This document shows, piece after piece, positions 1 to 9,232 of a stretch of 64,000 nucleotides of DNA (position 1 is the stretch's first letter; each line of letters opens with the position of its first letter). The notes under the pieces are model-generated. The model was given only the letters and a program-made list of their open reading frames with translations. It was not told the origin of the DNA and did not search any database. Location of the stretch: the NCBI RefSeq assembly GCF_029076845.1, contig NZ_JARESE010000010.1:124001-188000 (forward strand). The letters are read 5' to 3'. Source of the stretch: Novosphingobium album (ex Liu et al. 2023) (lineage in GTDB: Bacteria > Pseudomonadota > Alphaproteobacteria > Sphingomonadales > Sphingomonadaceae). The position numbers and the translations under genes are program-made.

Positions 1-42
1 GGTGGCAAGGTATTGCTTGAGCCAGGAAAGCGAGAATTTCAT
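1..42 (-). CDS. pheT: Phenylalanyl-tRNA synthetase beta subunit, N-terminal fragment
   Basis: Only the first 14 codons are in the window; the gene runs off the left edge. The reverse strand reads MKFSLSWLKQYLAT from an ATG at 42, which matches the conserved PheT N-terminus (MKFTLSWLK-type). It lies 18 bases after the pheS stop, the usual pheS-pheT order, so the two are very likely cotranscribed. The beta subunit forms the alpha2-beta2 enzyme with PheS and carries tRNA-binding and editing domains, none of which is visible here. Confidence 0.85.
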   Translation of the reverse strand, partial: MKFSLSWLKQYLAT

Positions 43-60
43 GCGATCTGTCCTTGCCGC

Positions 61-1146
61 TCAGGCCGGCGTGCCGACGCCGCCCGAAAGGGTCGGCACG
101 TCGAGGGCGGAAAATCCGTAGTGGGAAAGCCAGCGCACATCGCCATCGAAGAAGGCGCGCAGATCGTCCATGCCGTATTTCAGCATGGCCAGCCGATCGA
201 CGCCGGTGCCGAAGGCGAAGCCCTGCCACTCGTCGGGGTCGAGCCCGCCAAATTCGATGACCCGGCGATTGACCATGCCCGAGCCCAGCACTTCCATCCA
301 CCCATCCGCGCCGCCGACCACGCGCTTGCCGTTGACCAGCGTATAGCCGACATCGACCTCCACCGAAGGCTCGGTGAACGGAAAATAGCTGGGGCGCAGG
401 CGCAGGACGATGTCCTCACGCTCGAAGAAGGCCTTGAGGAAGGTTTCGAGCGTCCACTTGAGGTGACCCAGGTGGATGCCCTTGTCGATGACGAGGCCCT
501 CGATCTGGTGGAACATCGGCGTGTGCGTCGCGTCGCTGTCCGAGCGGTAGACCCGGCCCGGCGCGATCACCCGCAGCGGCGCGCCATGCCGCAGCATCGA
601 GCGGATCTGCACCGGCGACGTGTGCGTGCGCAGCAGCATCTCGCGGTTGTTCGCATCGCGGTCAGGGAAATAGAACGTATCGTGCATCGCCCGGGCCGGG
701 TGGCTTTCGGGCATGTTGAGCGCGGTGAAGTTGTGCCAGTCGTCCTCGATCTCGGGCCCGGTGGCGACGGCGAAACCCATGTCGGCGAAGATCTCGGCCA
801 GTTCGTCCATGACTTGCGAAATCGGATGGACCGAACCGCGCGGCAACTCCGGCGCGGGCAGCGACAGGTCGATCGTCTCGGCCGCGAGCCGGGCATCGAG
901 CGCGGCGCCTTCCAGCGCGGCCTTGCGCGCCGCCAGCGCCTCAGTGACGCTTTCGCGCAAGGCGTGGATCTTCGGACCCTCGGCCTTGCGCTCGTCCGGG
1001 CTGATCGCGCCCAGCGTCTTGAGCAGGCCCGAGACCGAACCCTGCTTGCCCAGCGCGGCGACCCGCACCTGTTCCAGCGCCGCCACATCGCCGGCGGCCG
1101 CGATCTCATCAAGCAGGCCGGCTTTCAACTGGTCGATGTCACTCAT
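61..1146 (-). CDS. pheS: Phenylalanyl-tRNA synthetase alpha subunit
   Basis: Catalytic subunit of the cytoplasmic class II synthetase that charges tRNA-Phe. The 361-residue product has the normal PheS length. The N-terminal 95 residues or so are helical and Ala/Arg-rich, as in the tRNA-binding coiled coil. The catalytic domain carries class II signatures, including [31 protein letters not shown] and, near residue 320, [16 protein letters not shown] (motif 3). The gene follows rplT in the same direction but a terminator-like hairpin lies in the 101-base gap, and pheT begins 18 bases downstream. Confidence 0.97.
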   Translation of the reverse strand: MSDIDQLKAGLLDEIAAAGDVAALEQVRVAALGKQGSVSGLLKTLGAISPDERKAEGPKIHALRESVTEALAARKAALEGAALDARLAAETIDLSLPAPELPRGSVHPISQVMDELAEIFADMGFAVATGPEIEDDWHNFTALNMPESHPARAMHDTFYFPDRDANNREMLLRTHTSPVQIRSMLRHGAPLRVIAPGRVYRSDSDATHTPMFHQIEGLVIDKGIHLGHLKWTLETFLKAFFEREDIVLRLRPSYFPFTEPSVEVDVGYTLVNGKRVVGGADGWMEVLGSGMVNRRVIEFGGLDPDEWQGFAFGTGVDRLAMLKYGMDDLRAFFDGDVRWLSHYGFSALDVPTLSGGVGTPA

Positions 1147-1171
1147 GATTCTTCCCGACGGTTTCGACGCG

Positions 1172-1208
1172 AAAAGGGCGCGAACGGCACCTGCCGCTCA
1201 CGCCCCTT
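1172..1208 (-). terminator. Terminator-like or attenuator hairpin between rplT and pheS
   Basis: Read on the minus strand, 1208-1193 can pair with 1188-1173 in a stem of about 16 bp (three G-U pairs) closed by a very short loop, followed by TTTT. This is a good intrinsic-terminator shape placed between the ribosomal protein genes and pheS. I see no ATG-initiated, Phe-rich leader peptide in the gap, so a classical pheST attenuator is not supported. Partial termination that lowers pheST relative to rplT is the simplest reading. Confidence 0.6.
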
Positions 1209-1247
1209 CCAATCGCGCCTAGAAACGAAATTCGTGTGTCGGCGTGA

Positions 1248-1607
1248 TTACGCCGGCAACGCCGCCTTCGCCTGCGCGATGACGGCGCTAAACACGGCGC
1301 CTTCGTTCATCGCAAGGTCGGCCATGGCCTTGCGGTCCAGCTCGATCCCGGCGAGCTTGGCGCCGTGAATGAACTGCGAATAGGTCAGCCCTTCATTGCG
1401 GACGGCCGCGTTGATGCGCTGGATCCACAGGGCGCGGAAATTCCGCTTCTTCACCTTGCGGTCGCGATAGGCGTACTGGCCGGCCTTTTCGACCGCCTGG
1501 CGCGCGATGCGGATGGTGTTCTTGCGGCGGCCCCGGTAGCCCTTGGCCTGATCCAGGATCCGCTTGTGCTTGGCGCGCGTGGTGACGCCACGTTTGATGC
1601 GGGACAT
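1248..1607 (-). CDS. rplT: 50S ribosomal protein L20
   Basis: The 119-residue product matches L20 in length and sequence: very basic N-terminus [18 protein letters not shown], then [11 protein letters not shown] and the conserved C-terminal half with [11 protein letters not shown] and [13 protein letters not shown]. It binds 23S rRNA early in large-subunit assembly. It starts 17 bases after the rpmI stop, so rpmI-rplT form one unit. Unlike many bacteria, infC does not precede rpmI here; the upstream neighbour is an unrelated gamma-glutamylcyclotransferase gene. Confidence 0.98.
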   Translation of the reverse strand: MSRIKRGVTTRAKHKRILDQAKGYRGRRKNTIRIARQAVEKAGQYAYRDRKVKKRNFRALWIQRINAAVRNEGLTYSQFIHGAKLAGIELDRKAMADLAMNEGAVFSAVIAQAKAALPA

Positions 1608-1624
1608 TGGCTAGTACTCCTGTC

Positions 1625-1828
1625 TCAGTTGAGCCCGTAGGGCGCCCACTTCTTGATCACCCTGGCATCGGGTTCGGAAATGACCTCGGTGCCGCGGTTC
1701 TGGCGGATGTACTTGCCGTTGTGGCTAATCAGGCGGTGGCGCTTGCCGGCAACGCCGTGCTTCACCTTGCCGGTAGCGGTGAGCTTGAAGCGCTTCTTCA
1801 CACCGCTCTTGGTCTTCAGCTTGGGCAT
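1625..1828 (-). CDS. rpmI: 50S ribosomal protein L35
   Basis: A 67-residue basic protein starting [14 protein letters not shown] and containing [14 protein letters not shown], the classical L35 sequence. A longer reading frame extends upstream to 1963, but the family always begins MPK(L/M)KT, and the ATG at 1828 is preceded by an AAGGAGAC ribosome-binding site, so the short start is right. It is first of the rpmI-rplT pair; the promoter should lie in 1829-1972. Confidence 0.97.
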   Translation of the reverse strand: MPKLKTKSGVKKRFKLTATGKVKHGVAGKRHRLISHNGKYIRQNRGTEVISEPDARVIKKWAPYGLN

Positions 1829-1972
1829 TTTCGTCTCCTTGTCAGGGACACGTCCGGTCAGCCCTGGCAGCCCATTTCGCCAGGCCGACCCACGAATCTC
1901 GCAAAAGATCCAACCGTGTCGATTGAAGGGCGCGCCTTTAGTGCGATGGGCGCCGAAAGGCAAGAGCCGCGA

Positions 1973-2419
1973 TCAGATGCCGTTGCGCCGCGTCGAGAAC
2001 GGGCGCCGTCCCGTCGCCGCCAGCCAGGCCAGGAAATCGCCCGAAGCGATCGGCCGGGCGCGCGCCGGCAGCGCGCCGCGCCAGACATAGGCCTGCGCCC
2101 GCGCCCGCCCGCCGCCCTGCGCCAGCACCGGCAGCGTGGCGCGGCGATAGTCGCGGCCTTCGTAGCGATCGAGCCGGGCCAGGTCGCGCACGGTCAGCCG
2201 CACGTCGCACAGCGTGCCCCAGGCCCGCTGCCCCGGCCGGCCGGGGATGAGCGCGGGAAACCAGCCGTCACCGGCCGGAATCGCCACCAGCCGGCCGGCC
2301 AGGCTGGCCCTGGCGCAAGCCCCCAGTCGCGGCTCCAGCCAGCGCGCCATGCGCGTGCGCGCGCCGCCCTGCAGCGTGCCGTAGAAGAAGAAGCGCCGCG
2401 TCCGCAACGCGCCGCTCAA
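1973..2419 (-). CDS. Gamma-glutamylcyclotransferase (AIG2-like) family protein
   Basis: The 148-residue product has the GGCT fold signatures: FFYGTLQGG at residues 11-19 (substrate loop), a GRLV strand and LDRYEGRDYRR around residues 82-92, where the family keeps an acidic catalytic residue. These enzymes release 5-oxoproline from gamma-glutamyl compounds, but many members have other or unknown substrates. The start codon overlaps the hisN stop in an ATGA, so it is translated together with the upstream phosphatase. That pairing does not reveal the substrate. Confidence 0.8.
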   Translation of the reverse strand: MSGALRTRRFFFYGTLQGGARTRMARWLEPRLGACARASLAGRLVAIPAGDGWFPALIPGRPGQRAWGTLCDVRLTVRDLARLDRYEGRDYRRATLPVLAQGGGRARAQAYVWRGALPARARPIASGDFLAWLAATGRRPFSTRRNGI

Positions 2420-3198
2420 TGATGGCAGGCCAGCGCTTCGACCACGTCCTCAAGCCGCGCGGGATCGCCGATCGCCAGCACGCTGCCCTCGGACGCGGCA
2501 TGGAGCGGATCGCCGTTCCAGTCGCACATCGTGCCCCCCGCGCCTTCGACCACCGGCACCAGCGCCGCCCAGTCATGCAGCTTGAGCCCGGCCTCGCAGA
2601 CCAGATCGATATGGCCCGAGGCGAGCAGGCCATAGTTGTAGCAATCGCCGCCCATCATCATCCGCCGGTGATCGGTGCGGGCGGCCAGCGCCATGAAGTG
2701 ATCCCCCTGATGATCGTCGAAATACTGCGGCCCGGTGGTCGCGAGCGCGGCATCGGCCAGTTCGCGGCAGGCGCGGGTGTGCGCCGGCTTGCCGCCGAAC
2801 AGGGTCGGCCGCCCGCTCGCGCCGATCCAGCGCTCGCCCAGAATCGGCTGGTCGATCACGCCCAGCACGGGCCAGCCATCGACCAGCAGCGCGATCAGCG
2901 TCCCGAAAATCGGCCGCCCGGCCAGGAACGAGACCGTGCCGTCGATCGGATCGAGCACCCAGCTACGCCCCGACGATCCTTCATCGGTGCCGAACTCTTC
3001 CCCGATCACGCCATCGCGCGGCACTTCGGCCTTCAGGATGCGGCGCATCGCTTCCTCGGCGGCGCGATCGGCGATCGTCACGGGCGAGGCGTCCAGCTTG
3101 CGCTCGGAAGCGATTCCGGCCCGGAAATGCGGGCGGATGGCGTCTCCGGCGGCATCCGCCAGACGCAGGGCGATAGCGAGTTCGGTGTCCAGTCTCAT
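2416..3198 (-). CDS. hisN: Histidinol-phosphatase of the inositol monophosphatase family
   Basis: A 260-residue Mg2+-dependent phosphatase. It has the family metal sites GEEFGTD (about residues 80-86), WVLDPIDGT (about 94-102) and the C-terminal WAALVPVVEGAGG. Similarity is closest to the HisN branch (GDCYNYGLLASGHIDLVCE), which removes phosphate from L-histidinol phosphate; a general inositol-phosphatase role cannot be excluded. I chose the ATG at 3198 (MRLDTEL), because upstream codons to 3411 have no family similarity and run into the AraC gene. It overlaps the next gene by four bases. Confidence 0.85.
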   Translation of the reverse strand: MRLDTELAIALRLADAAGDAIRPHFRAGIASERKLDASPVTIADRAAEEAMRRILKAEVPRDGVIGEEFGTDEGSSGRSWVLDPIDGTVSFLAGRPIFGTLIALLVDGWPVLGVIDQPILGERWIGASGRPTLFGGKPAHTRACRELADAALATTGPQYFDDHQGDHFMALAARTDHRRMMMGGDCYNYGLLASGHIDLVCEAGLKLHDWAALVPVVEGAGGTMCDWNGDPLHAASEGSVLAIGDPARLEDVVEALACHH

Positions 3199-3370
3199 CT
3201 TGCCGGGGTGTGGCCGCGCATCCGCCCGCTGGTCAAGCGACAAGCGGCAATGATCCGATACGGAGGCAAATCTGGCCCGAAATCCGGGCGACAATTCGGC
3301 AAATCGATTCAAGAATCCCCACGTCGCAAGCCGCGACAGGCCGCCGGTCCGATATCGGCATGAGGAGGAC

Positions 3371-4333
3371 ATGCAACACAAACACCTGCCCGCGCACGAT
3401 CCGCGCATCACGCCCGAACAAGGCGTTTCACGCGATGGCCAGCCGCTGTCCTACAATCGTGCGCCCGCCGCCGATCTCGCGCCCTGGATCGCGCGGCTCT
3501 ATGTCGCCAAGACCGACGCGCCGGAAGGCCACTGCCTGTCCTGCGGCCTGCTGAACGACACTGCCTTCATCCGCATCCAGCTTGCCGGCCACTGGGTCGC
3601 CGAAACGGCGGCGGGGCGCGTGACGCACGATCGCTCCGCGCTGTTCTTCGGCCCGCAATCGCGGCGTATGCCGATTTCGGTGACGGGCGGCTTCGTCAGC
3701 CTTGGCATTTCGCTGCGCCCCGGCGCCTGCACCGTGCTGAAGGGCCCCCGGATCGGCGATTACCTTGACCGGATCGTCTCGGTGGACGAAATCGTGCCCG
3801 CCCATGCGGCCGCGCTGACAACCACCCAACTGCTCGAGCGCTTCGATCCGGCCGCCCCGTCCGAAGACTGGCTGGGCGAGTTGGAACGGCTGGTGCGCCT
3901 CCGGGTGGAGCGCGCGGGCCGCCCGCTGCCAGACCCCGTCGCCGTCCGGTTCGAGACCATTTCCTTCGCCGATCCGACGATGTCGGTCATCGAGGCCGCG
4001 CGCGAGATCGGCATCGACCGGCGCCGGCTCGAACGCATCGTCAGCCGCGATTTCGGCCTGCCGCCCAAGCAGGTGCTGTGCCGGGCGCGCGCGCTCGACA
4101 TGGCCAGCCACTTGCGCGGCGTGGCCGATGCCGACGAAGCGGCGGCGCTGGCGCTGCGCTATTACGACGACAGCCATCTGATCCGCGAGTTCACCGGGCT
4201 GTTCGGCATGTCCCCGCGCCAGTTCGCCGCGACGCCGCAGCCGCTGATGACCAGCGCGCTCGAATCGCGCCAGGCCCGCCGCCTGGAAGCGCTGCACCGG
4301 ATCGAGCCGGGCCAGAGCCGGCCCTGGGAATAA
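3371..4333 (+). CDS. AraC-family transcriptional regulator
   Basis: A 320-residue protein. The N-terminal 180 residues resemble a cupin-like sensing domain (AAGRVTHDRSALFFGPQSRR, then FVSLGISLRPG). The C-terminal part, about residues 195-295, is a double helix-turn-helix: MSVIEAAREIGIDRRRLERI and, after a basic linker, the second helix pair ending DSHLIREFTGLFGMSPRQF, the AraC signature. An AGGAGG site lies two bases before the ATG, which is rather close. It is divergent from hisN; its ligand and targets are unknown. Confidence 0.85.
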   Translation: MQHKHLPAHDPRITPEQGVSRDGQPLSYNRAPAADLAPWIARLYVAKTDAPEGHCLSCGLLNDTAFIRIQLAGHWVAETAAGRVTHDRSALFFGPQSRRMPISVTGGFVSLGISLRPGACTVLKGPRIGDYLDRIVSVDEIVPAHAAALTTTQLLERFDPAAPSEDWLGELERLVRLRVERAGRPLPDPVAVRFETISFADPTMSVIEAAREIGIDRRRLERIVSRDFGLPPKQVLCRARALDMASHLRGVADADEAAALALRYYDDSHLIREFTGLFGMSPRQFAATPQPLMTSALESRQARRLEALHRIEPGQSRPWE

Positions 4334-4404
4334 CGGACGCCCCCGGCGGGAGGCCGGTGGGCTGGTGCCGTCATGCGCCGACAGGCGCGTTCCCGGACAG
4401 GCGC

Positions 4405-5340
4405 TTAATCGAAGAGGCTGGAGACCGAGCTTTCGTCGGCGATCCGGCGGATCGCCTCGCCCAGCAGCGGCGCGATGGTGAGGATGCGGATGCGGTTCGA
4501 ATCCCGGGCGGCATCGGTGGCCAGGATCGAATCGGTGATCACCAGTTCCTTCAGCGCCGAATTCGTCACGCGCGCCACCGCCCCGCCCGAAAGCACGCCA
4601 TGGGTGATATAGGCGGTGACGCTTTTCGCGCCGTCGTCCAGCAGCGCCTGCGCGGCGTTGCACAGGGTGCCGCCCGAATCGATGATGTCGTCGATCAGGA
4701 TGCAGGTCCGGCCCCTCACGTCGCCGATGATGTTCATCACTTCGGACTGGCCGGGCCGGTCACGCCGCTTGTCGACGATGGCGAGCGGCGCGTTGTCGAG
4801 CCGCTTGGCCAGCGCGCGCGCGCGCACCACGCCGCCCACGTCTGGCGAGACCACGGTAAGATCCTGCCCGCCCAGCCGCGCCTGGATGTCCGCGGCCATG
4901 ACCGGGGCGGCGAACAGGTTGTCGGTCGGGATATCGAAGAAGCCCTGGATCTGGCCGGCGTGAAGATCGACCGAGAGCACGCGATCGGCCCCCGCCTCGG
5001 TGATCAGGTTGGCCACCAGCTTGGCCGAGATCGGCGTGCGCGGCCCCGGCTTGCGGTCCTGCCGGGCATAGCCGAAATAGGGGACGACCGCCGTGATCCG
5101 CTTGGCCGAGGCGCGGCGCAGCGCATCGATGCAGATCAGCAGCTCCATCAGGTTGTCGTTCGCCGGGAAGCTGGTGGGCTGGACGACGAAGACATCCTCG
5201 CCGCGCACGTTCTCGTGGATCTCGACAAAGACTTCCTCGTCCGCGAAACGGCGCACGCTGGCGTCGGTAAGCGGCAGTTCGAGGTAGCCCGCGATCGCAC
5301 GAGCGAGCGGCAGGTTGCTGTTACCAGACATGATCTTCAT
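4405..5340 (-). CDS. prs: Ribose-phosphate pyrophosphokinase
   Basis: Makes PRPP from ribose 5-phosphate and ATP for nucleotide, histidine and tryptophan synthesis. The product is 311 residues, the standard length. Motifs seen are [20 protein letters not shown], the ATP-site [15 protein letters not shown], the metal-site [18 protein letters not shown] and the PRPP loop [14 protein letters not shown]. The start at 5340 ([10 protein letters not shown]) fits the family; the ATG three codons later is equally possible. It is a single gene downstream of glpX in the same direction. Confidence 0.96.
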   Translation of the reverse strand: MKIMSGNSNLPLARAIAGYLELPLTDASVRRFADEEVFVEIHENVRGEDVFVVQPTSFPANDNLMELLICIDALRRASAKRITAVVPYFGYARQDRKPGPRTPISAKLVANLITEAGADRVLSVDLHAGQIQGFFDIPTDNLFAAPVMAADIQARLGGQDLTVVSPDVGGVVRARALAKRLDNAPLAIVDKRRDRPGQSEVMNIIGDVRGRTCILIDDIIDSGGTLCNAAQALLDDGAKSVTAYITHGVLSGGAVARVTNSALKELVITDSILATDAARDSNRIRILTIAPLLGEAIRRIADESSVSSLFD

Positions 5341-5445
5341 GGCGGTGGTTCCCCGGGAGCGCGACTGAACGGGCACGCGTCTAGCCCAGCGTCACGCGAT
5401 TGCAATATAGCCGAGGCGCCTTTTCCCCGCCGCCGGGACCGCCGA

Positions 5446-6426
5446 TCACTCGTGGTGTTCGCCGCGAATCCAGCGCACGGTGCCCGAACTGGCGCGCATC
5501 ACCACGCTGTCGGTCGTCATCTTGCCGCCCTTCAGGTGCTTGACGCCTTGCAGCAGCGAACCGCTGGTGACGCCAGTGGCGGCGAAGATGCAATCGCCCT
5601 TGGCGAGCTCTTCAAGCTGGTAGATCTTGTTGAGATCCTCGATGCCCCACTTGCGGGCGCGGGCGCGTTCGTCATCGTTGCGGAACAGCAGCCGGCCCTG
5701 GAACTGGCCGCCGACGCAGCGCAGCGCAGCAGCCGCCAGCACGCCTTCGGGCGCGCCACCCGATCCCATGTACATGTCGACCGTGGTGTTCTCGTCCGTC
5801 ACCGCGATCACGCCCGCGACGTCGCCATCGGGGATGAGCTGGATGCCGCAGCCGATCGCGCGCAGTTCGGCGATCAGCTCGGCATGGCGCGGCCGGTCGA
5901 GCACGCAGACGATGATGTCCTCGGGCTTCACGCCCTTGGCGGCGGCGACCGACCTGACGTTCTCGGTCGGGCTCTTGGCCAGATCGATCACGCCGTGCGG
6001 ATAGCCCGGCCCGACGGCCAGCTTGTCCATGTAGACGTCGGGCGCGTTGAGCAGGCAGCCCTCTTCGCCGGCGGCCAGCACCGCCAGCGCGTTCGGCCCG
6101 GCCTTGGCGGTGATCGTCGTGCCTTCCAGCGGATCGAGCGCGATGTCGATCTTCGGCCCCTTGCCGGGCGCGCCGCCGACCTTCTCGCCGATGTAGAGCA
6201 TCGGCGCCTCGTCGCGCTCACCCTCGCCGATCACCACGGTGCCGTCGATGTAGAGTTCGTCGAAAGCCTTGCGCATCGCTTCGACGGCGGCATGATCGGC
6301 GGCCTTCTCGTCGCCCCGGCCGATAAGGTGGGAAGCGGCGATGGCGGCGGCTTCGGTCACGCGCACCATCTCGAGAACGAGGACGCGATCAAGGACCTGA
6401 CTGTGGGGCGGCAAAGGCTCGTTCAT
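5446..6426 (-). CDS. glpX: Class II fructose-1,6-bisphosphatase
   Basis: A 326-residue gluconeogenic phosphatase of the GlpX family, which hydrolyses fructose 1,6-bisphosphate. It shows VVIGEGERDEAPMLYIGE, the metal-binding DPLEGTT and the C-terminal FAATGVTSGSLLQGV with HLKGG. In some bacteria GlpX also acts on sedoheptulose 1,7-bisphosphate. The ATG at 6426 (MNEPLPPHSQVLDRV) is chosen because codons upstream of it are not conserved. No strong Shine-Dalgarno sequence is visible. No glp operon surrounds it. Confidence 0.95.
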   Translation of the reverse strand: MNEPLPPHSQVLDRVLVLEMVRVTEAAAIAASHLIGRGDEKAADHAAVEAMRKAFDELYIDGTVVIGEGERDEAPMLYIGEKVGGAPGKGPKIDIALDPLEGTTITAKAGPNALAVLAAGEEGCLLNAPDVYMDKLAVGPGYPHGVIDLAKSPTENVRSVAAAKGVKPEDIIVCVLDRPRHAELIAELRAIGCGIQLIPDGDVAGVIAVTDENTTVDMYMGSGGAPEGVLAAAALRCVGGQFQGRLLFRNDDERARARKWGIEDLNKIYQLEELAKGDCIFAATGVTSGSLLQGVKHLKGGKMTTDSVVMRASSGTVRWIRGEHHE

Positions 6427-6504
6427 GTTCAGTCCGAAATAAGACGCGCGGGACGGGTTCGGCCAAGCGCTTAGACAGGGGAACCGGAATTGTCGAGAAG
6501 CAGT

Positions 6505-6942
6505 ATGCGGCTTATGGCGCTCGCGGCGGCAACGGCAGTCTCCATGCCGGCGCAAGCGCAGGAATCCGCCGGTTCATCCGATGCCCGGGTGGCCGAGATG
6601 CTGCTGCGCGCCCGTGACGCCTATGACACCGATTCGGCGCGGCGGCGCTGCGACCGGGCCGCCGCCGGCCAGGAAATCGTCGTCTGCGCGCAGGACGACG
6701 CGCGCTTCCGCGTCCCTTCCACCAGCCAGAGCGACCCGCTCTCGCCCGAAGCGCTGGATGATGGCCGGTTGCACGCGCCGGACCTTGAGCCGAAATACCC
6801 CGGCCCGGTGGTCGCGCGCGGCTGCTTCATCCCGCCGTGCCCCCGGCCGCCGGCCTACATGATCGACTTGTCCACGATCCCCGAAGCGCCGCCGGGATCG
6901 GATGCCGACAAGATCGCCAGGGGCGAAATGCGCGCGCCGTGA
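6505..6942 (+). CDS. Small secreted protein of unknown function
   Basis: A 145-residue product that begins with a Sec signal (MRLMALAAATAVSMPAQAQE) and probable cleavage after AQA. The mature part is short and Pro-rich, with four Cys residues (RRRCDRAAAGQEIVVCAQDD near the N-terminus and RGCFIPPCPRPP near the C-terminus). That suggests two disulfides in the periplasm. A TTG five codons upstream (6490) is an alternative start. No family is recognised. It is divergent from glpX and convergent with hom. Confidence 0.65.
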   Translation: MRLMALAAATAVSMPAQAQESAGSSDARVAEMLLRARDAYDTDSARRRCDRAAAGQEIVVCAQDDARFRVPSTSQSDPLSPEALDDGRLHAPDLEPKYPGPVVARGCFIPPCPRPPAYMIDLSTIPEAPPGSDADKIARGEMRAP

Positions 6943-6973
6943 TTCGGCCGGGCCTGGCGAGAGGCCGCCGCTC

Positions 6974-8281
6974 CTATTGCCCGATGATCTGCATCGCCAG
7001 CGGCGGCGCGGTGAGGCTGTCGGCCCCTTCCAGGATGCGCATGGCCTCGCTCACCGCCGATTCCGGCCCCTCGTGCGTCACCATGGCGACGATCACCTCG
7101 CCCGCCTCGTCATCGCGCCCCTTCTGGATCAGGCTTTCGATCGAGACGCCGGCATCGCGCATGGCCGCGGTGATTTCCGCGAGCACGCCCGGCCGATCGA
7201 GCACGGTGAAGCGGATATAGGCGCGGCCGATGCGGTGGCCAGTGGTGGCCGGCTCCATCGCGCGCAGTTCGGCCGCCGGCATCGAGAAGCCCACGCCCTT
7301 CTCGCCGCGCGCGATGTCGATGATATCGGCGACGACCGCGCTCGCGGTCGGCCCGTCGCCGGCACCGGCGCCCTGGAACAGCAACCGCCCCATGAAGTTG
7401 CCTTCGGCGACGACGGCGTTGGTCGCGCCGTCGACATGCGCCAGCGGGTGATCGAACGGGACCAGATGCGGCCGCACCCGCTGGAACAGGCGCGGCGTGC
7501 CCTGGCTGAAATCCGCCTCGGCCATGCCGATCAGGCGGATGACATAGCCCAGCGCGCGCGCCTGCGCGATGTCCGCGGCAAGCACGCGCGAGATGCCGGT
7601 GGTTTCCACCGCATCGAAGCGCAATTGCCCGCCAAAGGCGATCGCGGCCAGGATCGAGAGCTTGTGCGCGGCATCGACCCCTTCGACATCGAAGGTCGGA
7701 TCGGCCTCGGCATAGCCCAGCCGCTGCGCTTCGGCGAGGACGTCGGCGAAATCGCGGCCGGTGTCCTCCATGGTCGAGAGGATGTAATTGCAGGTGCCGT
7801 TGAGAATGCCGTAGATGCGCTCGATCTCGTTCGCGGCGGCCCCTTCGCTCAGCCCCTTGATCACCGGGATGCCGCCCGCGACCGCCGCCTCGAACTTCAG
7901 CGCGACGCCCGCCTGCTCGGCCGCCGCCGCCAGTTCCAGCCCGTGATGCGCGATCATCGCCTTGTTGGCGGTGACGAACGACTTGCCGGCGGCGATCGTG
8001 TTGCGCGCCAGGGTCAGCGCCGGGCCGTCCGACCCGCCGACCAGCTCGACCACCACGTCGACATCGGGGCGCGTCGCCATTCCGGCGGGATCATCGTCCC
8101 AGGCATAGCCCGAAAGATCGACGCCCCGGTCCTTGCCGCGGTCGCGCGCGCTCACCACGGTGATGCGGATCGGCCGCCGGGCGCGGCGGGCAATCAGCTC
8201 CGCATTGGTTTCGATCAGGCGGACGACGCCGGTTCCGACCGTTCCCAGTCCGGCAAGCGCGATTTTGAGCGGTTCAGCCAT
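6974..8281 (-). CDS. hom: Homoserine dehydrogenase
   Basis: Reduces aspartate semialdehyde to homoserine on the threonine/methionine/isoleucine route. The 435-residue protein has an N-terminal NAD(P) site GLGTVGTGVV (residues 11-20), the catalytic core with EAAVAGGIPVIKGLSEG and the NYILSTM region. A C-terminal ACT domain (about 350-430, YIRFTVLDRPGVLAEIT) is expected to bind threonine for feedback control. An AAGGGAG site lies four bases before the ATG. It is a single gene, not fused to aspartokinase. Confidence 0.97.
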   Translation of the reverse strand: MAEPLKIALAGLGTVGTGVVRLIETNAELIARRARRPIRITVVSARDRGKDRGVDLSGYAWDDDPAGMATRPDVDVVVELVGGSDGPALTLARNTIAAGKSFVTANKAMIAHHGLELAAAAEQAGVALKFEAAVAGGIPVIKGLSEGAAANEIERIYGILNGTCNYILSTMEDTGRDFADVLAEAQRLGYAEADPTFDVEGVDAAHKLSILAAIAFGGQLRFDAVETTGISRVLAADIAQARALGYVIRLIGMAEADFSQGTPRLFQRVRPHLVPFDHPLAHVDGATNAVVAEGNFMGRLLFQGAGAGDGPTASAVVADIIDIARGEKGVGFSMPAAELRAMEPATTGHRIGRAYIRFTVLDRPGVLAEITAAMRDAGVSIESLIQKGRDDEAGEVIVAMVTHEGPESAVSEAMRILEGADSLTAPPLAMQIIGQ

Positions 8282-8377
8282 GGTGCTCCCTTTCGGGAGC
8301 GCGCCGTAAGCGAGCGGCGGCCGAAAGGCCAGAGGGATGACGGTTCGGTGTCGGGAGCCGCGCGGCGCCTTCCCAGG

Positions 8378-9232
8378 CTACAACGTGCGGCGGCATTCCC
8401 CCAGATCGCCCAGGACCGTGCGATAGTCCGCCTCGGCCTGCGCGCGGTTGACCGCTCCGTCGGAAAGGTTCGATCCGGGCGGCAGCCGGTTCGGCAGGAA
8501 GCAGGCCAGCCGATACCACTGGAGCGTGTCGCGCTGTGGCGGCCGGCTGACATCGGCGACGAGTTCCGAGAACGAGGCGCCCCAGGCCGGCGGCGCGCCC
8601 GGCCGGTGATGGACGGTGATCGATGCGGCCGACTGGTCCGCCGTCGTCAGGAAGATCTGCGTCTCGCCCTCGCCGGCCAGATTGCCCGGAACATGGATGA
8701 TCTCGCGCAGCCCCGTGATCCGCGCGGGCGCACCGGGCGCGAGCAGCTCGGTCAGGATCGCCCGCACGCGCGCGTCGGTCGCCGGGTCCGCCAGCAGCTG
8801 CGCGCCGGGCCGCACCAGTTGCAGTTCGCCGGGGCGGCCCGCGACGGCGCGGGCGAACAACAGCACGTCGCGTTTCTTGAGCACCGGCGGCTTGCCCCTG
8901 CCGTCGAGCGGCAGGTCGACGAGATAGGCCAGTGATTCGCCGATCGGCGCATTGCCGGCGATCAGCGCGCGGGTCTTGGCCGTGACGTAGAACCGGCCGT
9001 GGCCGGGCGCGAGACCAGGCGCGCGCGCATCATCAACACGGACCAGCCTGGCCACTTGCGCGCGCACCACGAGCGGCGCCGAATCGGCCAGTTCCGCGAT
9101 GTCCGCATATGTTGGCCCGGCCGGTGCGGGCATGGCTTCCTGGGCGGAAGCGGGAATGGCCAGCAGGGCTGGCGGCAGTGCCAGGAAGGCGGCAAGCGCG
9201 GTCAACCGCATCTTTGTATACATCCGGGACAT
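8378..9232 (-). CDS. Secreted protein of unknown function
   Basis: A 284-residue exported protein. The N-terminal MSRMYTKMRLTALAAF is followed by a hydrophobic stretch and ASAQE, a signal peptide cleaved after AQ. I chose the ATG at 9232 because an AGGA lies six bases before it; the open frame extends to 9277 without a ribosome site. The mature part is predicted to be soluble, with a strand-rich region (HGRFYVTAKTRALIAGN, DVLLFARAV) and Cys residues only near the C-terminus (YRLACFLPN, GECRRTL). No domain is recognised. Confidence 0.7.
   Translation of the reverse strand: MSRMYTKMRLTALAAFLALPPALLAIPASAQEAMPAPAGPTYADIAELADSAPLVVRAQVARLVRVDDARAPGLAPGHGRFYVTAKTRALIAGNAPIGESLAYLVDLPLDGRGKPPVLKKRDVLLFARAVAGRPGELQLVRPGAQLLADPATDARVRAILTELLAPGAPARITGLREIIHVPGNLAGEGETQIFLTTADQSAASITVHHRPGAPPAWGASFSELVADVSRPPQRDTLQWYRLACFLPNRLPPGSNLSDGAVNRAQAEADYRTVLGDLGECRRTL

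Noticed and set aside
13..1368. Plus-strand open frame of 451 codons
   Set aside because: It is the antisense shadow of pheS and rplT; GC-rich third positions keep such frames open.
4078..6474. Plus-strand open frame of 798 codons
   Set aside because: Antisense to prs and glpX, both clear enzymes; its own translation has no domain.
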